A stretch of 33,920 nucleotides of DNA, taken from positions 1 through 33,920 of the forward strand of contig NZ_BMQM01000038.1 in assembly GCF_014648115.1 (NCBI RefSeq), written 5' to 3'. The notes beneath the pieces were generated by a model. That model was not told where the DNA came from. It did not search any database and worked only from the letters and a program-made list of their open reading frames with translations. This DNA comes from Deinococcus seoulensis (GTDB lineage Bacteria > Deinococcota > Deinococci > Deinococcales > Deinococcaceae). A program made the translations under genes and the position numbers. Below, in pieces: positions 16,303 to 26,463 of this stretch. Positions within the stretch are counted from its first letter, which is position 1; every line of letters begins with the position of its first letter.

Positions 16303-16453
16303 GCCCGCCCCCCACGCGGGCCGGACGGACGCAGGGGGGCTGGGGCAGACATGCGCCCAGTATTCAGGAGGTCACCTGTCCGGCCTCTGACAGCCCAGGG
16401 CCTCGATACGGCCCAGGCTTCAGCGCACCTCGGAGCTCAGTGCAGCCCGGGGA

Positions 16454-17350
16454 TCAGCGCAGGTCGGGGGGCGGCGGGGCCTCCACCCGCACTGGCTGCC
16501 CCGTGACCGGATGCCGGAACCGCAGCGTCCAGGCGTGCAGCGCGTACCCCAGGTCACCCGGCAGGCCCGGCAGTCCCCGCAGCGGGCCGCCGCCCACGCC
16601 GTACAGCGGATCACCGACCAGCGGGTGCCCGGCAGCGGCAAGGTGAATGCGGATCTGATGCGGGCGGCCCGTGTGGATCTCCACGTCGAACAGCGTGCTG
16701 CGGTCGCAGCGCTCGCGGACGGTCGCCACGCTGCGCGACGCCTTCCCGTCCGCGCTGGCGGCGAACACGCTGCCCAGACGCGGGTGCGTCACCGGCCCGA
16801 TAGGCGTACGGATGTCCAGGGTGTCCCACTCCGGCACGCCCACACCCAGCGCCCGGTACACCTTCTGGACCTCGTGCTCCCGCCACGCGTGGGACAGCGC
16901 CGCGCCCGCCGCCCCGGTACGGGCGAACAGCACCACGCCGCTCGTGCCGCGCCCCAGCCGGTGCAGCGGACTGGCCCCCGGATACCGCAGCCGCACCTGC
17001 GTCAGCAGCGTGTGCGTCAGGAACCCCGCGCCCGGCAGCGTCGGCAGCCCGGACGGCTTACTCACGGCGACCAGCGCGTCGTCCTCCAGCAGCACCGCGT
17101 ACTCCAGCGGGGCCGCCGCCTCCCGCCACGGTGGGCGGTGCCACACGACCACGTCCCCGGCGCGCAGCACATCGTCCCCGCGCGCCTGCACGCCCCGCAC
17201 CTCCACCTCACCCGCCGCCAGCCGCGCCGCCCACGTCGCCCCGTCCGAGTGCCGGTACTCGCGCGTCAGGAACGCCAGCACGCTCTCCCCACCCGTCCGC
17301 ACCTGCGAACGGAACGCGAACCCGTTATTCGATGGCGTGTCGCCCGGCAT
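16454..17350 (-). CDS. RluA-family pseudouridine synthase-like protein with altered HRLD motif
   Basis: A 298-residue cytosolic protein. Residues about 15-72 are an S4-like RNA-binding region ([15 protein letters not shown]), and the rest is the RluA catalytic fold ([53 protein letters not shown]). The family motif is HRLDxxTSG, where Asp is the catalytic nucleophile. Here residues 130-138 read HRLGRGTSG, and the DNA codon is clearly GGG. Either this is a subfamily with another arrangement or the enzyme cannot form pseudouridine. Everything else is conserved, so it is under selection. ATG 17350, with a TACCCT box 7 nt upstream; divergent from the GidA-like gene. Confidence 0.88.
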   Translation of the reverse strand: MPGDTPSNNGFAFRSQVRTGGESVLAFLTREYRHSDGATWAARLAAGEVEVRGVQARGDDVLRAGDVVVWHRPPWREAAAPLEYAVLLEDDALVAVSKPSGLPTLPGAGFLTHTLLTQVRLRYPGASPLHRLGRGTSGVVLFARTGAAGAALSHAWREHEVQKVYRALGVGVPEWDTLDIRTPIGPVTHPRLGSVFAASADGKASRSVATVRERCDRSTLFDVEIHTGRPHQIRIHLAAAGHPLVGDPLYGVGGGPLRGLPGLPGDLGYALHAWTLRFRHPVTGQPVRVEAPPPPDLR

Positions 17351-17357
17351 GAAGGAC

Positions 17358-17363
17358 AGGGTA
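17358..17363 (-). promoter_or_regulatory. -10 box TACCCT of the RluA-like gene (leaderless type)
   Basis: TACCCT on the minus strand, 7 nt before the ATG at 17350. It shares an 86-bp divergent gap with the GidA-like gene promoter. Confidence 0.6.
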
Positions 17364-17422
17364 CGCGGAACGCGGGTCCGGTCCTTCCCGCGCCCCGCCG
17401 CCCGTTGCCTGCGCCCACCCTC

Positions 17423-17428
17423 TACACT
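17423..17428 (+). promoter_or_regulatory. -10 box TACACT of the GidA-like/trmB operon
   Basis: TACACT lies 5 nt before a GTG at 17434 and 8 nt before the adjacent in-frame ATG at 17437, so either codon could be the leaderless start. Confidence 0.55.
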
Positions 17429-17436
17429 GGCCTGTG

Positions 17437-18207
17437 ATGTTTGGTCCTGTTTCCCCCAGAAGTCGCCCGCAACCGGGGCACCTGTACGACGTGGCCGTGG
17501 TCGGCGCCGGGCTGGCCGGAACGGAACTGGCGTGGCGGCTGGCCCGCGCCGGCCGGGACGTGCTGCTGGTCTCGCAGGCGCTCGATCACCTGGGGAACCT
17601 GTACCAGCCGGACACGCGCGGCGTGACCTTCCCCCAGGACAGCCTGTTCGGAGAGGTGCGCGCCGCGCTACACCCCGACACGGACGGCTGGACCTTCCAC
17701 CGCCACCTGAAAGCCCGCATCGAAGAGACGAGCGGCATTCACCTGCTCCAGAGCACCGTCACCGCGCTGGACGAGGAAACTGTGCCCGATGGAGGGGGGC
17801 AGATCGTGCTCTCGACCTGGGAAGGTCCGAAACTGCACGCGCGGCTGTGCGTGCTGGCCGTCGGCGCGTTCCTGAAGGGCCGCCTGCTGGTCGGGGACAC
17901 CATGGACGAGGCCGGACGCCTCAGCGAGGTCGCGTACGACTTCCTGGCAGACGACCTGACCGCAAGCGGCATCTGGCTGATCGGGACGGAACGCCGCGCC
18001 GAGGGCGAGGGCGTCGAACCGCCGTACGACGTGCGCTTCCTGACCCCCGCCCCCACCGAACTCGACGGGTTCCGCGTCAACCGCCTGGAACGCGTGCGGA
18101 TGCTGGGCCAGTGCACGCCCGGCGACCACACCTACGAGAGCGTGCTGCAAGACGCCGCCCGCCTCGCCGACGACCTGCTGGCCGAGTGGCCGGAGGTGCG
18201 CGCATGA
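17437..18207 (+). CDS. Short GidA/MnmG-like FAD protein
   Basis: A 256-residue soluble flavoprotein. The FAD-binding Rossmann motif [16 protein letters not shown] (21-36) is of the GidA/TrmFO type. The later [14 protein letters not shown] and the closing [19 protein letters not shown] also fit this superfamily. Full MnmG is about 600 residues and TrmFO about 440, so this is only the FAD-binding core, without the tRNA-binding C-terminus. Such short GidA-related proteins exist in the Deinococcus-Thermus group; the reaction is not known to me. ATG 17437 is used, but GTG 17434, one codon earlier, is equally possible. Its TGA overlaps the ATG of trmB, which argues for a role in tRNA modification. 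Confidence 0.82.
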   Translation: MFGPVSPRSRPQPGHLYDVAVVGAGLAGTELAWRLARAGRDVLLVSQALDHLGNLYQPDTRGVTFPQDSLFGEVRAALHPDTDGWTFHRHLKARIEETSGIHLLQSTVTALDEETVPDGGGQIVLSTWEGPKLHARLCVLAVGAFLKGRLLVGDTMDEAGRLSEVAYDFLADDLTASGIWLIGTERRAEGEGVEPPYDVRFLTPAPTELDGFRVNRLERVRMLGQCTPGDHTYESVLQDAARLADDLLAEWPEVRA

Positions 18208-19199
18208 TCGCCCGCCTCGGCGACTTCCGGTTCCCCGACAGCGCCGCGCGCCTGTACCCGGACACCCCAGGCCGCCCCTGGGTACTGGAAGTCGGTTTCG
18301 GAGACGGGCGCTTCTGGCCGCACCACGCCACGACCTTCCCCGAGGCGCCCAACTACCTGGGCGTGGAACTGTCCGGCGTGTCCCTCCTGAAAGCCAACCG
18401 ACGCCTGCGGGACGCGAACCTGACGAACGCCATCCTGACCAAACTGCCCGCCGACGTCCTGATCCGCGAGGTCATCCCGCACGCAGGCCTGGACCTGATC
18501 GTCGTGAACTTCCCCGACCCCTGGCCCAAGGCCGGACACACCGACCACCGCCTGCTGCGCGCCCCGTTCTTCCGCATGGCCGCCAGCCGCCTGAAACCCG
18601 GCGGGATGATCCTGCTCACCACCGACCACGACGAGTACTTCGAATTCGCGTGCGCCGAGGCGGCGGCCAGCGGCGTCATGCAGGTCCAGATCACCGACCC
18701 GCCCGCCGCCGCACTGGAAACCAAGTACGCCCTCAAATGGCGCGACCTGGGCCTCGGCGCCCACCACGCCCGCTTCATCCCCATCACCCACCCGCCCGTC
18801 CCACACGGACACACCGAACCCTACCCGGAGGACCCCACCGCCGTGCCCCACGCCGTCCTGACCCTGCCCGACACCTTCGCCCCCCAGACCTTCCAGAAGA
18901 TCACCGAACGCAACCCCGGCAGCCGCAATGCCGAGGAAGGCGGCGCGTGGACCGTCATCCTGCTTGACCTGTACGCCGGAGTGCGCGTGGGTGGCTGGGT
19001 CGTCCTGGCCCACGTCGTCGAGGGCGACCTGACCCAGGAAGTCCTGATCGGCATCACCGCCCGCGAGGACGGCACGCACCTCGTGCGCCTCGCCAAGTTC
19101 GGTGGCCCCATCATCACGACCGGCGTGAAAGCCGCCGTGGGCGTCGTCACCCGCTGGCTGGAGGCTCAGGGCGCCGTCGTCAAACACCACGGGTACTAA
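18204..19199 (+). CDS. trmB: tRNA (guanine-N7-)-methyltransferase, long form
   Basis: A 331-residue SAM-dependent enzyme that methylates G46 in the tRNA variable loop. Visible features are the SAM motif VLEVGFGDGRFWP (27-39), NYLGVELSG (50-58), the diagnostic NFPDPWPKAGH (102-112) and RLKPGGMILLTTDH. The C-terminal extension from about residue 200 (FIPITHPPVPHGH... TVILLDLYAGVRVGGWVVLAHVV...) is absent from E. coli TrmB but typical of the Thermus/Deinococcus/Aquifex type. ATG 18204 overlaps the stop of the GidA-like gene (ATGA). The longer open frame upstream is not used because homology starts here. Confidence 0.93.
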   Translation: MIARLGDFRFPDSAARLYPDTPGRPWVLEVGFGDGRFWPHHATTFPEAPNYLGVELSGVSLLKANRRLRDANLTNAILTKLPADVLIREVIPHAGLDLIVVNFPDPWPKAGHTDHRLLRAPFFRMAASRLKPGGMILLTTDHDEYFEFACAEAAASGVMQVQITDPPAAALETKYALKWRDLGLGAHHARFIPITHPPVPHGHTEPYPEDPTAVPHAVLTLPDTFAPQTFQKITERNPGSRNAEEGGAWTVILLDLYAGVRVGGWVVLAHVVEGDLTQEVLIGITAREDGTHLVRLAKFGGPIITTGVKAAVGVVTRWLEAQGAVVKHHGY

Positions 19200-19208
19200 A
19201 ATCACTCC

Positions 19209-19237
19209 TTGTAAAAGTGTATAAGGTGTTTTAGAGT
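19209..19237 (+). promoter_or_regulatory. Complete promoter (-35 TTGTAA, 17 bp, -10 TAGAGT) of the 19244 gene
   Basis: The -35 TTGTAA is at 19209-19214, the spacer is 17 bp and the -10 TAGAGT is at 19232-19237. The -10 box lies 6 nt before the ATG at 19244. It sits in a short AT-rich gap, unlike its surroundings, and is the clearest two-element promoter with leaderless spacing in the window. Confidence 0.7.
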
Positions 19238-19243
19238 GTCTGC

Positions 19244-19629
19244 ATGAAGACACTCACGGTCACCGTCTCGGAAAACGGCCAGCAGATCGCGCAGTTCGAG
19301 ATTGCCAGCGAGTCCAACGTCGCCGACATCTGGAAGGCGATAGAGCCACTCAGAACGGACAAAGCCGTGCCAGTGCCTATCAAGGTCGGCCGGAAATACA
19401 GCCGTCTCGCCCAGGCGTTTTCTCAGTTGACCGACACCGACACCCAGCTCTCATTCGCGCAGATCGAAGACTGGCTGGGGGAACGCCTGCCTGCATCCGC
19501 CAGGGAACACCGGGCCTGGTGGGCGAATGATCCATCCCACGCACAGGCACGCGCCTGGATGGCTCCAGGGTGGCGTTCTCAGGATGTCGATCTCGCCAGT
19601 GAAACACTGCGTTTCAGAAAACACCAGGA

Positions 19630-19633
<4 letters not shown>
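19244..19633 (+). CDS. Small DUF7662-type protein of unknown function
   Basis: A 129-residue soluble protein. The second half, LSFAQIEDWLGERLPASARE followed by HRAWWANDPSHAQARAWMAPGW (residues about 69-110), carries the SFxxIE...LPxSA...WWAN...GW pattern. I recognise this as the small domain (DUF7662) seen in many short proteins linked to mobile or defence contexts; the molecular function is unknown. The first 55 residues form a separate beta-rich segment VTVSENGQQIAQFEI...PIKVGRK that I do not recognise. GC is lower than the neighbours, which suggests transfer. The stop overlaps the start of the methyltransferase gene (ATGA), so the two are translationally coupled. Confidence 0.78.
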
Positions 19634-20556
<923 letters not shown>

Positions 20557-20570
20557 AGGCTGGAACGGTC

Positions 20571-20604
20571 GGCGGCGCGCCGCCCGGATGGGAAGCGCGC
20601 CGCC
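20571..20604. terminator. Stem-loop between convergent genes (methyltransferase / cyclophilin)
   Basis: GGCGGCGCGC (20571-20580) pairs perfectly with GCGCGCCGCC (20595-20604) over a 14-nt loop. It occupies the 60-bp convergent gap. There is no U-tract. Confidence 0.5.
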
Positions 20605-20616
20605 AGCGGGTGCGGT

Positions 20617-21408
20617 TCAGCCCTTGGTCAGGATGCGCACGCTGAGGATCTCGTCGGCGGTGGCGCCCTCGATCTCGGCGTTGCTCTGGTCCATGGTGCG
20701 GGTCAGTTTGGGCAGGGTGTCGTCGCCGGTCACGACCTTCCCGAAGATGGTGTGCTTGCCGTTCAGGAACTCGGTGGGTTCGAACGTGATGAAGAACTGG
20801 CTGCCGTTCGTGGCGGGGCCGCTGTTCGCCATGGCGAGAATGCCGCCGCTGTTGAAGGTCAGTTTCTGCCGGAACTCGTCCGCGAAGCTGTAGCCGGGGC
20901 CGCCGGTGCCCCACTCGGCTTTCTTCGCCTCGTCGACGCTCTTGGGGTCGCCGGTCTGCGCCATGAACCCGTCGATCACGCGGTGGAAGCGGATGCCGTC
21001 GAAGTAGTGGTTGCGGGCCAGGAACACGAAGTTGTTCACCGTGACCGGCGTTTCCTGCTCGTACAGGTCCGCGAGGATCTGCCCGCGGCTGGTGTCGATC
21101 AGGGCGTAGTAGTCCTTCCCGTCGGTCAGGGCCATGTCCGGCTCGGCCCCAAATTCGCGGACGGGCTTGGCGCTCAGTTCCGGGACGAGCGTGTACCCGG
21201 CGGGGACCGCGCCGGGTTCGGTCACGGCGGGACCGGCGGCCGGCGTGTCGGTGGCGGCCGTGTCGGTGGCGGGGGTGTCCGTGGCGGCCGTGTCCGTCTG
21301 GGCACTGTCGGTCTGGGTCGTGTCGGTCTGGGTGGCGGCCGCGTCGTCCTTCTTCTGGCAGGCGGTCAGGGCAAGGAGCGCGGTCAGGATCAGGGCAGCG
21401 TGTTTCAT
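20617..21408 (-). CDS. Cyclophilin-type peptidyl-prolyl cis-trans isomerase, lipoprotein
   Basis: A 263-residue exported protein. The signal ends in a lipobox LTAC (C18). A low-complexity Thr/Asp/Ala/Pro linker (about 20-58, repeated TDTAATDTP units) follows, then a cyclophilin domain (about 100-262). That domain has [15 protein letters not shown] (141-155, catalytic Arg) and [24 protein letters not shown] (185-208, given as the family block). It should help fold proteins outside the cytoplasmic membrane. ATG 21408 is chosen over the longer frame because the signal peptide starts there. A TACACT box (21420-21425) lies 11 nt upstream, so there may be a 4-5 nt leader. Confidence 0.93.
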   Translation of the reverse strand: MKHAALILTALLALTACQKKDDAAATQTDTTQTDSAQTDTAATDTPATDTAATDTPAAGPAVTEPGAVPAGYTLVPELSAKPVREFGAEPDMALTDGKDYYALIDTSRGQILADLYEQETPVTVNNFVFLARNHYFDGIRFHRVIDGFMAQTGDPKSVDEAKKAEWGTGGPGYSFADEFRQKLTFNSGGILAMANSGPATNGSQFFITFEPTEFLNGKHTIFGKVVTGDDTLPKLTRTMDQSNAEIEGATADEILSVRILTKG

Positions 21409-21419
21409 TGTTACCCACC

Positions 21420-21425
21420 AGTGTA
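21420..21425 (-). promoter_or_regulatory. Probable -10 box TACACT of the cyclophilin gene
   Basis: TACACT on the minus strand, 11 nt before the ATG at 21408. This is further than in the other genes, so a very short leader rather than a strictly leaderless message is expected. Confidence 0.45.
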
Positions 21426-21506
21426 GCGGCCCGGACGGGCGGCGCGTCACCCGGAAGATGCAGCCCCCACCGTTACCGGCCGCCTGGGCGGTTGAGGGCC
21501 GTGCGC

Positions 21507-21512
21507 TACACT
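21507..21512 (+). promoter_or_regulatory. -10 box TACACT of cmk
   Basis: TACACT lies 6 nt before a TTG (21519) and 9 nt before the adjacent in-frame ATG (21522). The two adjoining codons make the start ambiguous. Confidence 0.5.
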
Positions 21513-21521
21513 GCCCTCTTG

Positions 21522-22139
21522 ATGATCGTGACCATTGATGGCGTGGCCGCCAGCGGAAAATCCAGCGTGTCCTCGGGTGTCGCGCAGGCGCTCGGCGTGC
21601 CCTACGTGAGCAGCGGCCTGCTGTACCGCGCCGCGACCCTGCTGGGCCTCGAGGCGAGCCTGGACCTGCACGCCGCTCCCGGCCTGCTGACCCTGCTGGG
21701 CGCACACCCGGTCCGGCTGGAACCCCTGGCCGGCGGGAACCGCGTGTGGCAGGGCGAACGTGAACTCACGGACGACCTGCACTCGAGCCGCGTGGACCGG
21801 GGCGTGAGCGTCGTGGCGGCCCTGCCGGAGGTGCGCGAGTGGGTGGACGCCCAGCTGCGCGCCCTGCCCGAACCGTTCGTGGCCGAGGGCCGCGACATGG
21901 GCACCAACGTGTTCCCGCACGCCAGTCACAAGTTCTACCTGACGGCCAGCGCCCGCATCCGCGCCGAGCGCCGAGCCCGCGAACGCCCGGAGGACGTGCC
22001 TGCCATCGAGGCGGCCCTGCAACGCCGCGACGAACTGGACACCGTGCAGAGCGCCCCCGCGCCCGACGCGCTGGTGATCGACACCGGCCCGCTGGACCTT
22101 CAGGGCGTGATCGATACCATCCTGACCCGCCTGCCCTGA
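21522..22139 (+). CDS. cmk: Cytidylate kinase
   Basis: A 205-residue cytosolic kinase that converts CMP and dCMP to the diphosphates with ATP. Visible features are the P-loop [10 protein letters not shown] (7-16), [15 protein letters not shown] (the CMP-binding helix), the [18 protein letters not shown] segment, the [22 protein letters not shown] block containing the catalytic GRDMG, and the RRDELDT lid. Slightly shorter than the usual 215-230 residues. ATG 21522 is used; TTG 21519 directly before it is better spaced from the TACACT box. Its 3' end lies in a 14-bp tandem repeat and a strong terminator follows. Confidence 0.94.
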   Translation: MIVTIDGVAASGKSSVSSGVAQALGVPYVSSGLLYRAATLLGLEASLDLHAAPGLLTLLGAHPVRLEPLAGGNRVWQGERELTDDLHSSRVDRGVSVVAALPEVREWVDAQLRALPEPFVAEGRDMGTNVFPHASHKFYLTASARIRAERRARERPEDVPAIEAALQRRDELDTVQSAPAPDALVIDTGPLDLQGVIDTILTRLP

Positions 22140-22157
22140 CCCGCCTGCCCTGACCCG
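22122..22157. repeat. 14-bp tandem repeat across the cmk stop codon
   Basis: CTGACCCGCCTGCC occurs at 22122-22135 and 22136-22149, then a partial third copy CTGACCCG at 22150-22157. The cmk stop TGA (22137-22139) is inside the second copy. Confidence 0.85.
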
Positions 22158-22164
22158 AATGGAG

Positions 22165-22199
22165 AACGCCGCCCCAGTCTACGGGGCGGCGTTTCGTTG
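22165..22199. terminator. Intrinsic terminator after cmk (convergent with the subtilase gene)
   Basis: AACGCCGCCCC (22165-22175) pairs perfectly with GGGGCGGCGTT (22183-22193) over the loop AGTCTAC, followed by TTCGTT. This is an 11-bp GC-rich stem with a short T-rich tail. It can also serve the convergent protease operon. Confidence 0.8.
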
Positions 22200-22210
22200 G
22201 GTTCAGGCGC

Positions 22211-24865
22211 TCAGGGGCGCGCGACGTTGAATTTCTGGGTGGTGTACACCTCGGTGTCGCTGGCGACGTTCTCGTTCCCCTGCGCTTTCAGGACCTTGAT
22301 GCGCAGCTGGTACGTGCCGTTCGCGGCGTTGCTGCCGCTGCTCAGTTTGCCGTCCCAGGCGTAGGTGTTGTAGGCGTCGCAGGTGCTGCTGGTCTGCGCG
22401 ATGTTGTTGGTGCAGTTGCGGCCCAGGTACTCCTGCTTGAGCAGGGTGTCCACGACCGCGCCGTTCCCGTCGAGCAGTTCCAGGGTCAGTTTGCGGGCCT
22501 GGTGGCTGATCTGCGCCAGCACGTACGGGGTATCCGTGTCTGCCATGGTGTAGTCGATGGGCGTGGTGACCGCCTCGCCCTCCAGGTAGTAGGTGTCTTC
22601 CTTGTCGTCGAACAGCGCCGGGAAGTCCTGGCTCTGACCGCTGACAGTCAGGTTCCCGAGCACCTGGATGCTCTGGTAGTCGCCCTTGAAGCCGCTGTAG
22701 GGGATCACCATGTTCTGGCCGGACTTGCTTTCCAGCACGATGTACCCGCCGTACTGGGCCTTGTCGGGCGCCCCTGCGGGGGGCGTGATCACGACGTTCA
22801 GTTCGGTCTCGCCATTGGCGGGCACGGTCACGGCCACATCGGTCTTGTCGGCGTCCTGACCGTTGATGGTCATGGTGGCGTAATCGGTCAGGGCGACGGG
22901 GGCCAGGGTGGTGCCGCCGATCGTCAGGGCCGGGTAGTGGTACGCCGTGAAGGTCTCGTTGCGGCTGAAGATGTTCTTCAGCACGACCACCTTGTTGCGC
23001 GTGGCAAAGGTGGCGCTCTCACCCAGGCTGAGCTTGTTGGGTTCGGCGCGCACGGTGCTGTAGTACGACCCGACGATGTCCACCATGCCCGCGCCCTGAC
23101 GCTGCACGTAATCGGGGTACCCGGTGAACAGCGTGCCGCTGGCCGCGCGGTACCAGCGCAGCGTGGCGCTGTTCATCAGCAGGCCGCGCATGTCCTTGGC
23201 CTTCGTGTTCGGGTAGGCCTGCAGCATCAGCGCGGCGGCGCCCGCCACGTGCGGGGAGGCCATGCTGGTGCCGCTGAGGGTGGCGTACCCGCCGTTCCCT
23301 TTCTCCAGGGGGTACGCGCTGCGGATGTTCCCGCCGGGCGCGGCGATGTCGGGTTTCAGTTCCAGGTCAGCGCTCATGCCGTACGAGGAGTACGTATCCA
23401 GCGTGTTCGCCGTGGGGCTGGGAATGTTGATGGTGCCGCTCAGGAAGGTCATGCTGGTACCGCCGGCGATCAGGCCGCTGATCTTCGCGCCGTCCGCCGC
23501 GCTGATCGACACGACCGGAATGCTGATCTCGGTGGCGCCCGCCACGGTGGGGCTGATGTACCCGGCGGTGTTGTTGTACAGGATCACGGCCTTGGCCCCG
23601 GCGTCCTGGGCGTTCTTGGACTTCTCGTAGAAGGTGCAGCTGCCACGGCGGATCAGGACGGCCTGACCGGTCAGGCTGCCGGGCGCGAACGGATTCGCGC
23701 CGCCCACAAGGCACCCGTCGTTGGTGGTGGTGGGGCTGCTGGTGGGGTTCTTCCCGATGGGCAGGGTGGTGCCGACCGTCGCCTCCGGCGCGCCGGTCGC
23801 GGCGAAGTACCCGACCTTGCTGCCGTCCGCGCTGAGCGTGAAGCTCTTGACCTCGATTTCCGTGTTGCTGACCGACGCGACCGAGATCACGTTGTCGCCC
23901 ATGGTCACGCCGCCCATGGAGTACTGGCCGCTGGCGCCGCTGTTCCCGGCAGACGCCACCACAACCATGCCCTTCTTGACCATGCGGCTGCCGACCTTCG
24001 CCGACGGCGTGCCTTCCCAGTTCTCGAAGGCCGACCCGATGCTGAGGTTCACGACCTGCATGCCGTCCATGTACGCGCGTTCCATGGCGGCGATCATGAT
24101 GTCCTCGCCCGTGCTGCCGTCGCAGCCGAACACGCGGTACGCGCCGAAGCTGACCTCGGGCGCCACGCCCTTGAAGCCCTTGCTGGCGTCGTTGCCGCCC
24201 ACGATCCCGGCCACGTGCGACCCGTGACCGCCGCAGTCGTCCGCGATGGGGTCGGGTTTCGGGGTCAGGCCGAAGTCGTAGTCGTCACCCACGAAGTCGT
24301 ACTGCGCGACCACGCGGCCCGCGAAGGCCGGGTGCTCCAGGTCCACGCCGGTATCGATCACGCCGACCTTGATGCCCTTGCCGGTCAGGCCCAGTTCGTT
24401 CTGCGCGATGTCCGCGCCGGTCATCTTGATCGCCGAGAACATGTCGGGCGTCAGGGCGTCGGTCAGGTTGACCTCCACCTTCGGCGCGGCGATCTCCTTG
24501 ACGGGGTACACGCCCAGCACGCCGGGCAGGCGCGACATGCGGTTGATTTCCGCCTCGCTGGCCTGCACGGAGAACCCGTTGAACAGCGTCTGGAAGCTGC
24601 GCACCTCCTGGTACTTGATGCCCAGTTGCGCGGCCTGCGCGCGGAACGTGGCCTGCTGACCGGTCACGCTCTGCACGCTCATCGCGGTGGGATCACCGGC
24701 CAGTTCCACGAACCAGCGGGTCGGGACGTTCGGCGTGGCCTTCAGGGTGCTGGCGCGGTTGGTGAGCGAACCGGTGGGTGCCGAGGCCGTGGGCGTGCTG
24801 GTACCGCAGGCCCCCAGGACCAGCGCGAGACTCAGCAGGGAAAGTGATTTGACCGTGTTCTTCAC
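22211..24865 (-). CDS. Subtilisin-like serine protease (S8), lipoprotein with PA insert
   Basis: An 884-residue exported protease. The signal ends in a lipobox LGAC (C20). An I9-type propeptide (about 48-125: [10 protein letters not shown]...FNGFSVQAS) is followed by the S8 domain with the full catalytic triad: D171 in [10 protein letters not shown]214 in [10 protein letters not shown]534 in [14 protein letters not shown] domain (about 355-485) is inserted between His and Ser. From about 610 come beta-rich C-terminal domains, the last ([11 protein letters not shown]...[17 protein letters not shown]) resembling a FlgD-type Ig module. GTG 24865 is the start, with AAGGAG upstream, so it uses a normal ribosome site. 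Second gene of an operon, 40 nt after the Ig/PPC gene. Probably a surface protease for nutrient protein. Confidence 0.94.
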   Translation of the reverse strand: MKNTVKSLSLLSLALVLGACGTSTPTASAPTGSLTNRASTLKATPNVPTRWFVELAGDPTAMSVQSVTGQQATFRAQAAQLGIKYQEVRSFQTLFNGFSVQASEAEINRMSRLPGVLGVYPVKEIAAPKVEVNLTDALTPDMFSAIKMTGADIAQNELGLTGKGIKVGVIDTGVDLEHPAFAGRVVAQYDFVGDDYDFGLTPKPDPIADDCGGHGSHVAGIVGGNDASKGFKGVAPEVSFGAYRVFGCDGSTGEDIMIAAMERAYMDGMQVVNLSIGSAFENWEGTPSAKVGSRMVKKGMVVVASAGNSGASGQYSMGGVTMGDNVISVASVSNTEIEVKSFTLSADGSKVGYFAATGAPEATVGTTLPIGKNPTSSPTTTNDGCLVGGANPFAPGSLTGQAVLIRRGSCTFYEKSKNAQDAGAKAVILYNNTAGYISPTVAGATEISIPVVSISAADGAKISGLIAGGTSMTFLSGTINIPSPTANTLDTYSSYGMSADLELKPDIAAPGGNIRSAYPLEKGNGGYATLSGTSMASPHVAGAAALMLQAYPNTKAKDMRGLLMNSATLRWYRAASGTLFTGYPDYVQRQGAGMVDIVGSYYSTVRAEPNKLSLGESATFATRNKVVVLKNIFSRNETFTAYHYPALTIGGTTLAPVALTDYATMTINGQDADKTDVAVTVPANGETELNVVITPPAGAPDKAQYGGYIVLESKSGQNMVIPYSGFKGDYQSIQVLGNLTVSGQSQDFPALFDDKEDTYYLEGEAVTTPIDYTMADTDTPYVLAQISHQARKLTLELLDGNGAVVDTLLKQEYLGRNCTNNIAQTSSTCDAYNTYAWDGKLSSGSNAANGTYQLRIKVLKAQGNENVASDTEVYTTQKFNVARP

Positions 24866-24905
24866 AGGAAACTCCTTGAGTTCAGAGGTAAGCAGGGGCA
24901 GAGGC

Positions 24906-26201
24906 TCAGCGGCGGGTCAGGTCGATCTGGTAGGTGTTCGTGGCCCGGTCGTCGGTGGCGGTAGGGGAATCGTGAATGTCGAAGCTGGTCACGACGGCCG
25001 TGTACGTCCCGGCGACCGGCGCGTTGAAGCGGATCTCGGATTCCATTCCGTTGCCGCTGTCGTCGTCTTTTTCCAGGACGGTCACGCCGTCGGGCATCAG
25101 GATCATCACGTAGGGGTCCAGGGTGCTGGCGGCGTCCACGCTGACGCTCCGGACGGTCAGTTTCAGCATCTCACCGGCAGCGGCCGTGAACTTGAAGTAA
25201 TCGTGGTCGCGGCCCTGCGCGGCAATGGCGCCCTTGATGGGCGTGCCGACCGTCAGGGTCGTGGCGGCGGCCACACTGTCGTTCGGTTCGTTCGCGTCGG
25301 CAATGGCGACCGTGACGGTGGCGCTGGCTTCGCCCACGTTACCGCTGGCGTCGTATGCCTTGACCATGATGGCGTGAGTGCCGTTATCCGCGAAGGCGTA
25401 CGCTGCGCTGGCCGAGTAGGGTGCGGCCGTGTCGGTGGCGATGAGTTTGCCGTTGTCGTAGAACTCGACTTTGGTCACGCCCGTGTTGTCGGTGGCCTTG
25501 ACGTCGAAGGTCACGGTGCCTGCGCTTACGATCGTGGTGGCGCTGGGTACGAGACTGACGGTCGGAGCTGTTGAGTCCACGGCGATCGTCACGGTGGTGC
25601 TGGCTTCTCCCACGTTTCCGTCGGCATCGTAGGCTTTGACCATGATGGTGTGCACGCCGTTATCGGTGACGGTATAGGCAGCGCTGGCCGAGTAGGGCGC
25701 GGTCGTGTCGGTGGCGATCAGTTTGCCGTTGTCGTAGAACTCGACCTTGGTCACGCCGATGTCGTCGGTGGCAGTGGCGGTGAAGGTCACGCTGCCCGCA
25801 TTGATCAGGGTGCTGGCGCTGGCGGTGACGCTCGCGGCTGGCTTGGCGGTGCTGATGTTGACCGTCACGGTCTCACTGGCCGTGCTGACGTTGTTGCCGT
25901 TGTCGTAGGCCTTGGCGGTGATGGTCTGCGTGCCGTTGTCGGCGGCAGTGTACGTGGCGCTGGTCGTGTAGGGCGCGGTGGTGTCCGTGGCGATCAGGGT
26001 GGTGCCCTTGTAGAACTCCACGCGGTCAACGCCGCTGGGATCGTTGGCATTGGCCGTGAAGGTCACGGTGGTGCCGGTGTTCACGGTCTTGAAGCTGGCG
26101 CTGAGGGTCAGGGTGGGTCCGGTGAGGTCGACAGGGCCGACGCCGCACGCTGTCAGTGCGGCGGTCAGGGTAAGAAGTGAAAGGGAACCGAATCGCTTCA
26201 T
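24906..26201 (-). CDS. Ig-repeat lipoprotein with C-terminal PPC domain
   Basis: A 431-residue exported protein with no catalytic motif. Lipobox LTAC (C19). Three Ig-like domains follow (about 28-117, 120-207, 211-300), each with VEFYxxGxLIATDTxAPY and a conserved Ala-Tyr-Asp strand. The last part is a bacterial pre-peptidase C-terminal (PPC) domain (about 303-425) with [32 protein letters not shown] and [13 protein letters not shown] domains usually accompany secreted proteases; here the domain is on a separate polypeptide next to the subtilase gene. It may anchor, present or help the protease. ATG 26201 has AAGGAG 6 nt upstream. First gene of the operon, with a leader of about 115 nt. Confidence 0.9.
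   Translation of the reverse strand: MKRFGSLSLLTLTAALTACGVGPVDLTGPTLTLSASFKTVNTGTTVTFTANANDPSGVDRVEFYKGTTLIATDTTAPYTTSATYTAADNGTQTITAKAYDNGNNVSTASETVTVNISTAKPAASVTASASTLINAGSVTFTATATDDIGVTKVEFYDNGKLIATDTTAPYSASAAYTVTDNGVHTIMVKAYDADGNVGEASTTVTIAVDSTAPTVSLVPSATTIVSAGTVTFDVKATDNTGVTKVEFYDNGKLIATDTAAPYSASAAYAFADNGTHAIMVKAYDASGNVGEASATVTVAIADANEPNDSVAAATTLTVGTPIKGAIAAQGRDHDYFKFTAAAGEMLKLTVRSVSVDAASTLDPYVMILMPDGVTVLEKDDDSGNGMESEIRFNAPVAGTYTAVVTSFDIHDSPTATDDRATNTYQIDLTRR
25326..25754 (-). repeat. Near-identical Ig-domain repeats (276-bp period)
   Basis: The segments 25602-25754 and 25326-25478 encode the matching core of Ig domains 2 and 3 and are roughly 85-90 % identical in DNA by eye, offset by exactly 276 bp (92 codons). 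Domain 1 is more distant. This indicates a recent in-frame duplication or repeated gene conversion. Confidence 0.8.
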
Positions 26202-26284
26202 GGGGTCTCCTTGATCCCTGGGATGACGCGTGGTCGGGAGGTGCCCGACACTGCCGGAACGCGGCATGCGTGACCCTTCAGGAA

Positions 26285-26301
26285 CCTGATGTGAGATCAG
26301 G
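26285..26301 (-). promoter_or_regulatory. Hairpin in the leader of the Ig/PPC-protease operon
   Basis: CCTGAT (26285-26290) pairs with ATCAGG (26296-26301) over a 5-nt loop. It lies about 85-100 nt before the start codon in the expected leader. It is small; a regulatory role is unproven. Confidence 0.35.
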
Positions 26302-26323
26302 CTTTGTGTTGCTATGGAAAACA

Positions 26324-26352
26324 AATATAACGCTCACAGGGAGTGTTCACAA
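26324..26352 (-). promoter_or_regulatory. Housekeeping-type promoter of the Ig/PPC-protease operon
   Basis: On the minus strand, -35 TTGTGA (26347-26352), a 17-bp spacer and -10 TATATT (26324-26329). Transcription would start near 26317, giving a leader of about 115 nt that ends in AAGGAG. The surrounding 100 bp are AT-rich. Confidence 0.7.
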
Positions 26353-26450
26353 GGGCTTCTTAATCGATTCTCAGCTGCAACTCAGGTCAGTTGGTGGGTC
26401 GTCTCTCAGGGGGATGGGCAGGTCAGCTGCGGTGGGTGGGGGGCGTCCGG

Positions 26451-26456
26451 TATTCT
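26451..26456 (+). promoter_or_regulatory. -10 box TATTCT of the 26464 lipoprotein gene
   Basis: TATTCT lies 7 nt before a GTG at 26464 and 10 nt before the next in-frame ATG at 26467. The 7-nt spacing favours GTG as the leaderless start. Confidence 0.55.
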
Positions 26457-26463
26457 GGGCAGC

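Noticed and set aside
14134..16506. A 790-codon open frame on the plus strand opposite the GGDEF/HD-GYP gene.
   Set aside because: Shadow of a GC-rich gene; Gln/Arg/Ala-rich product with no recognisable fold.
22502..24847. A 781-codon open frame on the plus strand opposite the subtilase gene.
   Set aside because: It mirrors the high third-position GC of the real gene, has a His/Val/Gly-rich composition without any domain, and the minus-strand gene is certain.
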